This document shows, piece after piece, positions 11,760 to 23,364 of a stretch of 64,000 nt of DNA. Both the position numbers and the translations under genes were made by a program. The notes under the pieces were generated by a model, which was not told the origin of the DNA, searched no databases, and saw nothing but the letters and a program-made list of their open reading frames with translations. This stretch comes from Sanghuangporus weigelae. Its lineage: Eukaryota > Basidiomycota > Agaricomycetes > Hymenochaetales > Hymenochaetaceae. Location: the NCBI GenBank assembly GCA_033182465.1, contig CP137330.1, positions 992,001 through 1,056,000 of the forward strand. The letters run 5' to 3'. Each line of letters begins with the position of its first letter. Position 1 is the first letter of the stretch.

Positions 11760-13554
11760 AAAGCTGATGGCGTAGTAAGTAAGGTGGGATAATTCTGTTA
11801 TGTAATATCACCTCACAGCTGCTTTACGGCGGCTATAGTAAATACTGAATATTGCATTACTATGAACGTAGTACCCTAACTTTGTTTCGCCCAAAGCTGG
11901 TGCTCCCCGAGTAAAGTGGCCATGCACTTTAGTCCCTCGTCACATTTCAATATCAAATCGGACAGCCATGCCGACCTCATATTCTTCTCCGAAATTAGAG
12001 ACTCAAAAAAAAAAAGCAATCCAATAATACATACTCTACTGCAGTCATACATAAAGAATACATGTTCACTGATATTGTGATCACCTTCCAGTATAAAGGT
12101 CTACAAGATTGGCCCTGGAGGAGTGACTGCAAAAGAAGCAATTAAAATAGATCCAAGACGCAGAGGAAGTACTTGTTCCAACTTCCTTCCTTCAATACTG
12201 GTAACATATTGAAGACACGCCCTTGCATATCAGCCATCAATGTGGAAGGAATCTATTCGGAATGCTGGACAAAAGTGATATCATTCATGTGTGTTCTCTT
12301 CAAACAGAAAACAGAGGATTCCGGGAAAGAAATGAAAATCAGCTCTCATAGACTGATAAGTGATGACATACTAGGCGAACAGTCGCAGCTTGACATTACA
12401 CAGCCACGGAAACGAGCGAGAAACCGATCCCATCTGAAAGATATTGGCTCAATAACTATCGGGATGGTCAATTTAGTATATACAAACCTAAATTGATGAG
12501 GATCCGGATCATCCCTCGCAGCTTCCGATTGACATATTCCATTTGACTCAGAAGTTGATGTTTGGAGTCATTTCATTTCAGGACACGCTGTATAGTTTTG
12601 CGAAAAAAGATTGCAATTTACTGCGATGATCATCAGCATGTCAACTGTATGCAGCATTGTAAGTGATCAGATTCATGACAATGGCTGGTAGCCACAATTA
12701 TTGGAAATTGTTAGTTTCTTTCATACACACAGGTAATAATAAGTACTCACTCGAGTGAAAATTCAGGATGGACTCGTCACCAGCACCTTCCGAGAAGGCT
12801 TATAATTGAATTTTTCTTTGGATCGTATGATGAATATCAGAATGGAATTTTCTACTACCCGAATCGTGTAATTGCACTTTTTAATAACCAAACATAAGCA
12901 GTTATGGCACGCAATCAAGTACGAAGGACGACATATAACAGTGGGGAGGATGGGAGGATGGGAAGATTCTGACCTCATCTATCTGCCTGCTCATTCATTC
13001 AATCCAAGGCTCTCTATCACAAGTTTGTCGGAACAATCATAATGAAACAACTGAAATAAAGGAATCGTTAAGGAAAACACGCGTTTCCATACACGTCTAC
13101 ACAAGCACAATGGTACACAACAATTCCTACAACTAGAAAATTATAACAACGTCCGGTCCAGTCCAATGTAGAAATCACAACAAAATAACTTTTTAGAAGA
13201 GAATAGAGAAGAACAAGCTTGCGTGTACATATATACGATGACTCCAATAAACCAAAAACATTAGGGCAAAAGGAGAGGGGAGAGACAGGTATATGATCCT
13301 GCTGAAGAATAGGAAATAAGGTTTACAAGTCGTGACGGGCGAGAGTGGATAAAAGAAATGAGAGGAAGTAACCAGTAAACAAAATAAGATATCATAACGG
13401 AAATCCGAGAATAACATAGAGACTATGTAACGCGAATAATACACGGGGGGACGAATAAAATGTTCCTTTTTTTTTTCCGTTTCCGGTTGAATTTGAGGTT
13501 GATCCTGGTCCGAGATCCGCAGCGGGTATTAATTTTGTTATGAGTTGATGGGAA
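11760..13554. other. AT-rich gene-poor stretch
   Basis: There are poly-A/T runs (for example near 12006 and 13469) and scattered short open frames. A 107-codon open frame at 12173-12496 has no motif or compositional support. No terminal repeats or target duplications were found. It may hold the last exon of the DUF6533 gene, or only flanking DNA. Confidence 0.4.
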
Positions 13555-13801
13555 TCAAGGACAGGGACTAGTGCCATGCGTATGAGCCTGGACGGTTCCA
13601 AAGTAAAGTGTCATGCTGCCATACATATGCCGTGCAGGATCGTCGATCCAATCGCCATCCTAAGCAGGAGATCTATTTACAAGTGTCGGAGAAAGCTCTG
13701 TTTAGGGGACGATCGTCCAAAGTAAGCGTTAGTGAGAAGGAAAGTGAGAGAAAAGTAGAGAAGGGAAGGGAAGGAAGTACATGAACAGGCAATTCTTTTT
13801 C

Positions 13802-16113
13802 TCATAGAGAAGGTGAGGTGTGTGTTTCGCAAGATTTCAGGGATGAAGGAAAGCCACAGCGGAAAGGCCTAGCGGGAAAGGAGACAGATGGCACGAGTAA
13901 ACGACACTCACCAACTTCCTCCGGAGCATCATCCATCCGGTCCCGGCTCCCAGGGCCAGTCCCAGGTCCAGCGGCATCACTACTCCCATTCCCATCTCCG
14001 CTTCTATTTCCATTCGCACATCGCGATCCAGAGACCCATGCCCGATCATACCACAGCGCGCTCGCCGGACGTGCAAACATCTCCTCCTCAAGCTCCTCAT
14101 CGTCCCATCGTACATCCGAATCCATCTGACCTTGACTCCTCATCCCATCTGTCGTCGTCGTCATCGTCATAAACGTCTCCGTCCTTCCCGTCGACGCAGA
14201 CTCAACAAATCTCGAACCATCAATCGTCGTGACCCCATCCCGGTCCAAAATCGTCGTCACAAACGGCCCGACGTACGTCCCTGTCCCCGTCGTCGTATAG
14301 CTTCTCGACTGCGTGTTCCACCGCGTCTCGAACAGGTGAGGGTTTTGCAGGTTGAGCATTAATCTCGAAAGCATCGTAACCGATATTCTATCGTTTCGTT
14401 TGTAAGAGTTTTTCATGCCATATGAACCGAGAAGGCCGTGAGACAGGTCATATAAACGGAACGGGGGGCGGACCATCACTCGTTAGGTCCCGGAAGTTGC
14501 AAATAAATTATGGTAAAACACATACGCATTTGCAAACGTCGTGCTGACACCGCGCAAGACAGGCTGTGCATGTAACATCAGATCCGTCGGTAGTCATGTG
14601 GAAATACACGCATACCTCTCCTATCTAGAAAGAAGGTCAGCAACTGCCCAGAAATAGTAAGGTTGGACATACCAGGAACGTGAGTATATTCGACAGATTC
14701 GCCATCGCCAGAACTCTATCCGACCGACGCCACAATAATAACAAACATAGACAGAATCCAGAAGTGTTAGTCAGCACGTGCGAGTCCTTTCGAAAATAAC
14801 GATCAGCGAATCGCCTCACAGGTAGTATATGGTTCCTGTGGGTGTGGGGAGCCTCTGATCAGCCCATACGGCAAAAAAGGATAAAGGAGGAGCAAAGGGG
14901 GGTCGGAAAAGGAAGTAGAAACTGACCATCACGAACGAGGACGTGAAACAATCTCCGCGTTCCGAGCTTCCAGATCGCGATGGCCTTGACGAGCGTGAGT
15001 GTGAAGATGACAGAGTCGAAGAGCAGCAGTCCGCCCCAGGCAGCCGCAAGTCCTGTCTCGTTGTCCAACGAAATTAGATTCGACTCCCTCCCTCCAATAT
15101 TAATGAAAGGAAAACTTACGGATGGCCCTAACAGTTCATTAATGTCGTTAATAATTAGAGGGAATGGAGGGGAAAAGACGTACTCTTCTCTCGCAATTAG
15201 GGGGTGGCACCCAAGCATGAACGACAGGTCAAACGGCTCCTCGACGACCGACGATTTTCCCAGAATCGCCCACTTTCAGAATATTATGACGTAAACATCA
15301 TCATCAATTAGTGCGAGAAAGGAAGAAGAAAAAATTACATACCACGCCGATACAAACGACAATGAACGCGAAAATCGCCATGATAATGGCGATCTTCACA
15401 TTCCTTTCGTACAGTGCGTACGTGCGAATGATCAGGATAACTGTTGCGCAAGGCATAAATTAACGATAATCCAGATGAAGATATATATCTGATAAACAAC
15501 CGCACCACCGACGATGATCTGAACCAATACCGAGAAAAATTGATGGAACTTCTGCAAAGCATCGCAACCCTAAGTGAAAACCGAAAAAAGTAAGTAAGTA
15601 TATGCATCGCCCTTCTCGCTATAGCTATAGAGAAGCAATCTCACCTTATCAGACCAACTCCTAAAACTCTGCAAAATCACCGGTATGATCCCAAATATCG
15701 ACAAGTATCGATTCAGAAAGAACAAAATCGTGACTGAATTAGCCTTTCGTCTGCGCCAGAAGAAGCGCACTTCCTCTCCGAACGTAAGCAGGTAGTCGTA
15801 ATACAAGATTGCTGACGTGCAGATGCATATCAGAATCGGTATACGGAAGCATACGGGGAGCAGAATGCATTGTCAGAGAGAAGATCGAATACTGAAAGAT
15901 GTAAGTGTAGCGGACGTACCGAATGCGATCAAAGACAGGTAGTAGTTCACATTACTTCGCGTCAAAAAAGAATTAGCATAATTGCATCCAGGATCCAAAT
16001 AAAGAAAACAGGCGCACTACGAACATTTGAACGACGACGCTCCTCGCGCTCTCAGTGTCTACCTCGGTGTCGAAGATACGAGAGGAAGAGGAGGAAGAAG
16101 CAGAATCTGACAT
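13802..16113 (-). CDS. DUF6533-family multi-pass membrane protein
   Basis: At least 11 exons: 16113-16025, 15954-15920, 15811-15645, 15569-15506, 15440-15343, 15272-15184, 15087-14927, 14835-14820 (16 bases), 14715-14673, 14563-14526 and 14387 onward. The diagnostic N-terminal DUF6533 segment reads AILYYDYLLTFGEEVRFFW, followed by FFLNRYL. Later membrane segments include VILIIRTYALYERNV, GLAAAWGGLLLFD and LVRDGTIYYLVLAMANLSNI. The family is abundant in Agaricomycetes, likely seven-helix, with unknown function. The C-terminal end is uncertain: the open frame stops at 13802, but a strong donor at 13911 could lead to a further exon near 13660-13555. Confidence 0.8.
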
Positions 16114-17280
16114 ATGTAACTTCAAGTCAAGTTCTTCAATACGCAGCTTGGCTGCAGCAGCGAGTCGAAGCTGGAGTCATAGATCAGCACAGAGGTGCGT
16201 GCGTGGGGCTCGTCTCTAGAAGTCGTGAGTCTGGGATAAGTAGACCCGAGCGAGGTAAAAATATCGAAGTGGAGACGAGGGGGGAAAGAAAGGACCCGGT
16301 AGGAAATGCCAATGCCAGTGGAGGAGAGAAGAAGATGGTGAGTGATATAGGCCAACAGCGTCAGTCGAGACGAGACGAAGAAGAGAAGGAAATGCCGAGC
16401 ACTGAGTTCCGTCTCCGTCTCAGCTGCTCAGGGCAGATTCGCCCCGCATCTCCTTCGATATTTTGCATATGCTGCCCCTCACAAGACAAGAATAATCAGA
16501 TCGTTTCCCATCTTGGGCCCTCGAGGCTCGGCTTGATCCTCCCGGTGTCCACATCTGGAAGTCAAGACTCCCACGCCCTGTTTTTGCTTATCAAATCCTA
16601 TCATTCATTTCATTTCAACTTGGTGGTGGTGGCAATGATCCCCCGACATGAGCGCCCCTGACGACAGATCGCTCTTTCTTTTCTCCCGAATCAAGGAAGG
16701 AACATTGCAAACGGTCACGGCTCGTCCTACTCATCAATGATCTTGGCCAGCCAATTTCTTCTCTATTTTACATATTCAGCAGCTCGCTTTCTTTATGAAT
16801 ACATTCGTAGTAGCGACATTCGGGACAATATTATAATGCTATCTATGGTCCAGCGGAAAAGGCGACCGAGAAAAGTCCATATCGAAATGTACAAAACACC
16901 GCAATGTTCGGGATATAACGGCTCGAAAGAAAACAGGTGAGGAAAGATTGGCTACGAGGAATAAACGAGCCATATGACACGCGAAACACAGTATTACGCA
17001 GGAGAGGTTGGTATCGCAAGTAAGAGGTTGAAACGGCCAAGGGACGAACGATCGACAGCGCGTCGTGACAGAAATTTCAGGAAGTATGTTTTCTACAATC
17101 ATACACAGAGAGGACAGAGACAGGTGAAACAGAGAAAACGAGCAAGAGACAGACGTTCGATCGATCGATGAATGTAGACGTCGCAATAATTGTGGAACTT
17201 GTCGAAGTAGGCTGTCCATGTCAACCAAGAGACTCACAGAGCGAAAAGTGGAATTTGAAGGCAATAAGGTTACCAATAAG
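16114..17280. other. Intergenic, no gene seen
   Basis: Upstream of the DUF6533 gene and downstream of the RRM gene. A 263-codon open frame on the plus strand (15870-16661) overlaps true DUF6533 exons antisense and has an arginine/serine-rich shadow composition, so it is not annotated. Confidence 0.5.
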
Positions 17281-20200
17281 TCATTGACGGAAGTCATTCT
17301 TGTAAAGGCGTGCGTATTCGCGCTCTCGCACATTCATCTTGCCGCGAGGAACAGTTGCAGGCGCGGCTGCTGGAGTGCCGAACGTGTTGAAAAGAGGTGT
17401 CGCCGGACTGAGCGTGGAGGGTGTACGAGAAGCATACGTCAGAGCAGGGGAAATGAGCGTCAACTCGCCCTCTTCAAGGGCGCCGTTTCGACGGGACATG
17501 TTGTTGATCGTTCCCTCTCGAACATCGGCACCACGGTGCATGAACTGCGAAGAATAGCCAAATTCAGGCTGGGGAAAAGCAACCATGAGTGCGACTGATA
17601 TCAAATGCCTCAATTTTCGGCTTACCGATGTGGGACTCTGGCCTCTCGCTTGTTGCTTCTGTTGCTGTAGCTGGTGAACGGAGATCTGATCACTAGCGCT
17701 GTGCTGCCCGTGATAGTGTTCGGCATTGGGTGAGAGCATCTGCGTTGAAATCGGAAGTTCGGAGACAGAGTTCTTTCCGTAAGCTTGTGCAGTATGATGA
17801 TGCGCATTAGAAGTGGAGTTCTTCCGTCCATGTATCCCTTCATGAGCAGGCAGATTATCAATAGAGTTATGCGTGCCTGAATCAATAAAGTAGTTCGTTG
17901 CTATGTCCACGGAAGGCATAAGAGAATAAGTTTGATTGAGACTCTCAATCGTATAATTCGGATCGATGCCAGCCTTCTGCATCTGCCTCAACAACTGCAG
18001 TTGCTGTAACTGGTTCTGTTGCTGGATAAGTGCGAGCTGCTCAGCGTCCAAGGAACCAGCTGAAATGCCATTAGATGGCTGACTCATACTCGCAAGTGCA
18101 TGCCTTTTCATCATTGCAGTCCTTTCCGTGACACCGATGTGAGTGTCTAAAAGATTCACAGATGTCCTCGATGAATCAGAAGAAAGCGTATGTGGATGAT
18201 GAGGAAGAGCGGGCGTATGACGATATTGCAGTGTAGCATGATGCATTGCTGGACGGCTTCCATAACCATGATGGACATCCTGAGAACCGGTCAAGCGAAA
18301 GCAGGAGTCACTGCTGGTCAAACTGGAGGCTGGGAGACCCGTATTGGCTAGATGCGAGCTGGAAATGGTCACAGGAGGCCGATGATCATAATGAAGCAAG
18401 TGCGGCTGTTGAAGGAGGTTGACGTTTTCCAATTGTGCCTGAACTTCTGCACCACGAAGGTTCAATAGAGCAGCGTGAGCCATAGAAAGCTGAGCTCCAT
18501 TGACCATCTCATCCTCTCCTCGATTGAGGCGCTCAGCTCTCTGAGGATAACGTCAGTAATCTATACACCCTTTTGCTGATTGAGCATACCCTTAGCTCTC
18601 TCTGCTCATGTGTGTCTGCGAATCGGACGGAGATGCGGCAACCATTGTCATTCCAACCTCTAACGACCCTTCCGTGAAGACGATCAACAATCTCTTCGGC
18701 GCCAGTTCTTGTTTCAAGCCTGATGAAATGTGTCAGAATTTCGGAGTGTACTCAGGGAACTTTGACATACCGAACAAAAGCAATCATCCTCGGCGGGTTT
18801 GAGAGCTTCGTCTGGAAGAAGCGACTACTTATAACTTTATGAGGTGATACAAGAGCCACGAGAGACTGAAGATGAAGGTTTCAATCTAAACTGAAGAAGT
18901 AGGAGGAGGATGAAGATCGCACCACATCGTCAATTGTAAGAGGTAGCCTAGATTTCAACAGTGGGGCAAGGAATCAATAAAACAAAATGTTTGGAGCGTT
19001 ATGGCACTTACCCCTCCATATACAAATTAGTCGACTTCTCATCTTTGAGCCTCTCCATCTTTTCGCGAAATGTCATATCTTTGAAGTCTCTTCCGCTGAA
19101 ATCGGAACCAGATGCAGTCGAAACGGATTCTCCCGTGCGATGATTGAACTTCTTGAAAGGTGGCGATAGATCCTTTAAATGAGTCGTTCCAGAGGTGACC
19201 AGAGTTGAAGACATAGACGGAAAGGAAGCCATTGTGGACAATGTCGACTGCGAGGTAAGCGAAGGGAGGGAACTCGATGGCGGCAAGGTGATAGTACCAG
19301 ATGCATATGGAGTACCAGGAATCTTGTGAATTTGCTTTTTTCATTTAAAAAATTTTTAGTACTAATCAGTTTCTTCTCGCCTCCGGAAGAGAATTTGGAA
19401 GTACCTTAGAGAATGACGGGTGCAAGTTTCTATACTTCCTCAGCGTCTCTATGCAGCGCTCAGCCGAATCAACCGAATCAAAGCTATTCGAAATAATAAG
19501 CTTTGGTCATTGCCTCGAAGACGTTCAAGACAACTTGCAGGACAAATCCATATCCACTCATCTTCTCACCGACGCACCGAGTGAAAGTACGAACGCTCAA
19601 CACGTCGCCAAAATCACGCGTCATCAGATACAAGCTCTCATCAGGGAAGTGAGGTGGAAGTCCATTGATGTAGACGTTCGGCGTCCGAAGAACATCACTG
19701 GAGTCTTGAGCAGAATTGACCTCCGCGAGGCTTTGCGATTCGTCGTTAAGCTCTTCATTCGCGGGGCCTGGAACGCCCATTGGAGAGGACGCTTCTGAAG
19801 AGAGTCGGCTTTCTGATTTGGCACCTGGGCGAGGTTGTGCACGGGTCGGCGTTGCAGGCTTGGAGCCGAACGGAATGAAAGAAATGACAGAAACACCAGT
19901 ATTTGATCCTGCTTCCCTGTCAGGTATGTTAGCCTGTGATGAAGATTGAGACAGGGGATGTGGAGTCGGCGCCTGTGAAGCTGACACGGAGGCTTGCGGC
20001 ATAGAAGATAAATCGGCTGTTGACTGTGTCATAAAGCTGGCCTTCCCATTCGATTTGGGAGATGCAGAAGACGGAGAAAGGACAACGGAACACGATGTCC
20101 GAGATGATCGGGAAATTTCTGAAATTTGCAAACTTCATCAACCAAATATAAGTAGATAATATCTGAATAAGCACAAACCTTGAGAGTCGTTTCCGACATT

Positions 20201-20916
20201 TTTGTAACGACCAGGTACAAAGGGATGCGCAACATACCCAGAGATAATCTCGACTGAGTTCGAGTCGCTCAGCTCTGCAATGTCTTGTTCCGCCTCTTCA
20301 GAATCAGAAAGCTCAGTCAATGGCGAGGAAAAGATAGGAGAACCATGACGCAAAAATGAAGGAGACACAGAAGGATTATGAGATTGAGTCTGCGAAAAGG
20401 AAGAACGATGCGAGACGGCACTAGCAGGAGTCGAAGGAGGGACAGAAGGAAGGGGAGCTGACAACTCCCGCGCGCGATTTCGAGGCTTCACGAGAGCCTG
20501 CTGTGTATAAGGGTAAGTCAAAACTAACAAGAAACAATAGCTACAAGCGTTCATACCTCGGGTGGCACAATGGGCGATTCAATGTTCATATTGCGAAAGT
20601 TTTCAGAAAAACCGTGTGGAGAAGCAAGCGAAAACGAAGAATTCTGGAGCTGAAAGACCGGAGACGAAGACGAAGAGTGAGAAGAGTACGAGGAAGAGTC
20701 AAGGATCGAGCGTTGCTGTTCAATGTCCTTGGATGGTACAGTAGCTGAATATTCGCTAGAAATGGTGCGAACCAGTTCGCGATGGCTCTGTTCATGCAAG
20801 AAATGAAGTCTGTCGTCGTGTGAAGCATGTTGAGGAAGAGTGGCAAGCGTGCCACCCGACGTCGCTCGAGACGACGGCGGAGAGGCTCTGTCTGTGGCAG
20901 ACTTGTCCATCTTCAT
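17281..20916 (-). CDS. RBMS-like RNA-binding protein with two RRM domains
   Basis: Exons: 20916-20557, 20497-20179, 20118-19539, 19483-19405, 19334-19012, 18947-18923 (25 bases), 18865-18771, 18719-18590, 18540-17626, 17568-17281. The N-terminus is long, serine/proline-rich and disordered. RRM1 begins VYINGLPPHFPDESLY and contains SGYGFVLFDS. RRM2 begins NLYMEGLPLTIDDV and ends ISVRFADTHEQRELR. A glutamine/histidine-rich tail (QQQKQQARGQ) follows. The RRM pair resembles the MSSP/RBMS group, pointing to single-stranded RNA or DNA binding in post-transcriptional control. One intron (19484-19538) needs a GC donor to keep the RRM1 sequence. The last intron is 57 bases, a multiple of three, so it could be retained in frame. 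Start at 20916 or the ATG two codons later. Confidence 0.85.
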
Positions 20917-22413
20917 AGAAGTGGAGCAGAGATAAAAGCAAGAGAGTGTACAGTGTTTTCGTTGTTGGCTGCGTCGGTATCGTGAGGGGCGCGGGAAAGG
21001 GCGGGGACAGTGAAAGTAGTGATGGCGGCGTGAAGGAAAGAAAGGTGGGCGGGATGTGAAGAGAGCGGATGGGTTAAAGACTGGGCCCCACGTTTTACGG
21101 TGGCAGCTCAAGCGCATATATCGTCACGCACCTTCCAGGATTGATATTTTGTTATTTCTTTTAGCAATCCGCTTTGAACTCCGACAGATGAAGTTGACAG
21201 CAGCACGGACAACGTTTGCCACAATCCTGCCTTTTATGGGTATGTCCCGACAGAAAAGAAGCTGTGTGACATCCTGCAGATCTTCAGCAAAGGAAAAAGA
21301 AGCACGGGATGGACTTCTCGAGAATATACAGATCCAGTACTCAGCACAGCAAAAAGCAAGCCTGCCAATCGCCCGCCTGTGCATAGACAAATCATGACGG
21401 CTCAGTGCGCCAGCCAGTCAGTATGAAGTCATCGCCCATTCAAATCCGGTGATACGATACTAATACTCCGATTTCTCGACGTTATGCAGCTCAGACATGT
21501 CAGGGTGCTCAAAGCGGATTCAAATAGCAGATGACGAATTGGTCGATTCGTAGACACCAGAAATACCCTCGGAGTTTGGCAAAGCAGTGTGCGATAGGAC
21601 GAAGTAGAAGCACTCTGAGATGGCTACAACGCGATCTTTAGCTGAGGCAAAGTCTCAATCAAGATGTATCGAGATCAGCTTTTAGAAAGCTCCTTGGTAT
21701 TCGTGCGGAGCATAGAGCACAAAATCAACGTTTCGAATGAAACGGCAGGTCATCAGTGATTGGGCGTAGGCAAAACGGTGTCTAAGTGAGGTAGAACCTT
21801 CAAACTCGGAGTAGAACCCCTTCAAACTCGTGGGCGGAAGAACTCGACACATGTGGCAAAGCTTTTGATGCTGAATCGTAGAAGAAACTGTAGAACAGGC
21901 AAGGAAATTTGGTTCCTTTCTGTCCTCAAGAGCTGGTCTGTCGACGGAGGACGTAAGGACATTGTTTACCCGGGCAGTGAGGTCGCGTGATTACATAATT
22001 TTGGCCACGTGGCTCTTGTCAGATTGGATTTTTACATAACGATATTACTAATAGTGTATCTTTCACATATACCTCAGGATGCAGGAAGAATAGAATCGGA
22101 AAGAAGCTAAAGATCGTGGATTTGGGCAATGCAATAAACGAACGTACAGCAAGGCTCCTGGCCAAACACAAGAGTTATCACAATTCTCGACTGAAATCGC
22201 AAGTATGTATGGCTGCACCACGAGCACTCTCGCAAACTTTGCTTTGCCTGCTTCGGTGTAGCAAAGGCAAGCCTAATATCTTCCGCGCACACCAGACATC
22301 ACCTTGAGAAGGGTCTCAAGATCGATGATGAGTTGTGCCGGAGCGACGGTGGCAGGACCAGCAGGAGCAGCTAGAGCGGCCGTGTCGACTGTATACGACT
22401 CCAGGAGTAACAG
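20917..22413. other. Intergenic, with possible gene remnant at the right edge
   Basis: Open frames are short and motif-free up to about 22300. Near 21785-21835 a short phrase (AGAACC..TTCAAACTCG) is repeated in tandem. The last 110 bases read on the minus strand as a low-complexity alanine/proline coding-like segment interrupted by the hAT element. Confidence 0.4.
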
Positions 22414-22421
22414 GTCCCTCC
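22414..22421. repeat. Left 8-bp target site duplication of hAT element
   Basis: GTCCCTCC immediately precedes the left terminal inverted repeat and is identical to 23037-23044. Confidence 0.85.
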
Positions 22422-23036
22422 TAGGGCTCCGACCGTATGCGTATAACCCGTATACGGGCTGTCCGTATACGGGTACGGCCGTATCCGTATGACACAATAA
22501 GAGCAAAATATACGGGCCGTATATATGCGGCCGTATCCGTATTCAAAGGTTTAAAAATTTGACGTTTACGGCTTATACGCCGTATACGGGAGCTGAGGTC
22601 CCGTGTCTCCCGGTAGCATAGAATTAGGTATATTTTATGCCATTTTTGGTGATTTGATAGATCACTTACTTGAAAAATATATTCCCGGGCTACCAAAGTG
22701 AGGAAGGGACTATACAGTACTGTTCCCACGCATCTCCTTTCTATTGCGGTCCACTGAATTTGCCTCAGACTCCGCTGCGCCCTTCCTGGCAGGGGTGAAC
22801 AACCTGAAAGTGCTGTATTTGCGCTATGTAAGGTCCAGATAACTCGAAATGAACAAGTTCAACTCATTTTATTTCCATTCTACAGTTTCTGCTCTGTAAC
22901 TGCCGTATACGGCGTATTCCCCGTATACGGGCTGTCCGTATCCGTATATCGGTCTGGTGTGCCATATATACGCCCGTATCCGTATGAAGCTTCTTTTATA
23001 CGGCCGTACCCGTATACGCATACGGTCGGAGCCCTA
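22422..23036. mobile_element. Non-autonomous hAT-type transposon (MITE-like), 615 bp
   Basis: Perfect 24-bp terminal inverted repeats begin TAGGGCTCCGACCGTATGCG at both ends. They are flanked by an identical 8-bp target duplication, GTCCCTCC (22414-22421 and 23037-23044). An 8-bp duplication with a (T/C)AGGG-type terminus is the hallmark of the hAT superfamily. No transposase frame fits inside 615 bp, so it depends on a partner elsewhere. Both subterminal zones are packed with the palindrome CCGTATACGG and relatives; one 22-bp unit occurs in the same orientation at 22447 and 22920. Such arrays in hAT elements are usually transposase-binding sites. Confidence 0.88.
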
Positions 23037-23044
23037 GTCCCTCC
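23037..23044. repeat. Right 8-bp target site duplication of hAT element
   Basis: GTCCCTCC immediately follows the right terminal inverted repeat. Confidence 0.85.
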
Positions 23045-23364
23045 GAGTCCATGTCATTAGAAACGGAATCCAGATTCGAAACGGAGGTCAAAGATATTGT
23101 CCGCGCTATCGGCTTCACTGATGGACGGCGGATCGACCTCTGATCCGAATGAGTGTGTCCAGGCTGTCCTTCAGCCCGAAGGTCAGAGATAGATCTCAAA
23201 GCTTTGCCGGAGACATAGGCGACATTTCTAGGGTATATCCACCAGATTCTCAGCTGTTTTCGATCAAGAAAAAATCAATGCATTCAAACCATAAATCGTA
23301 GAAAACAGATCTGTCGTACAGCTGCAAAAATCAAGGACTGACTAGAAGTAAAAGGTCGTTAGTT
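23045..23364. other. Short region between hAT element and deaminase gene
   Basis: Apart from the possible coding remnant at 23045-23199, nothing is identified. Confidence 0.4.

Larger units (their letters stand above)
22276..23199 (-). pseudogene. Possible coding remnant split by the hAT element
   Basis: On the minus strand, 23199 down to the element reads as an open, protein-like segment (MRSISDLRAEGQPG... SVSNLDSVSNDMDSEG). Beyond the element, an alanine/proline-rich segment (VDTAALAAPAGPA) is open in a frame shifted by one. With the element and one target copy removed, the frame runs on for about 40 codons before it meets a stop. I do not recognise the protein. It could also be chance. 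Confidence 0.3.

Noticed and set aside
12173-12496. 107-codon open frame in AT-rich region
   Set aside because: No recognisable motif, no splice partner and no compositional support.
15870-16661. Long plus-strand open frame (263 codons)
   Set aside because: It runs antisense through real DUF6533 exons and has a random arginine/serine-rich composition; the minus-strand gene is supported by domain motifs and splice sites.
22440-23030. Regularly repeated CCGTATACGG units, considered as a CRISPR array
   Set aside because: The units are palindromic and irregularly spaced, lie inside a transposon with a target duplication, and the genome is eukaryotic.
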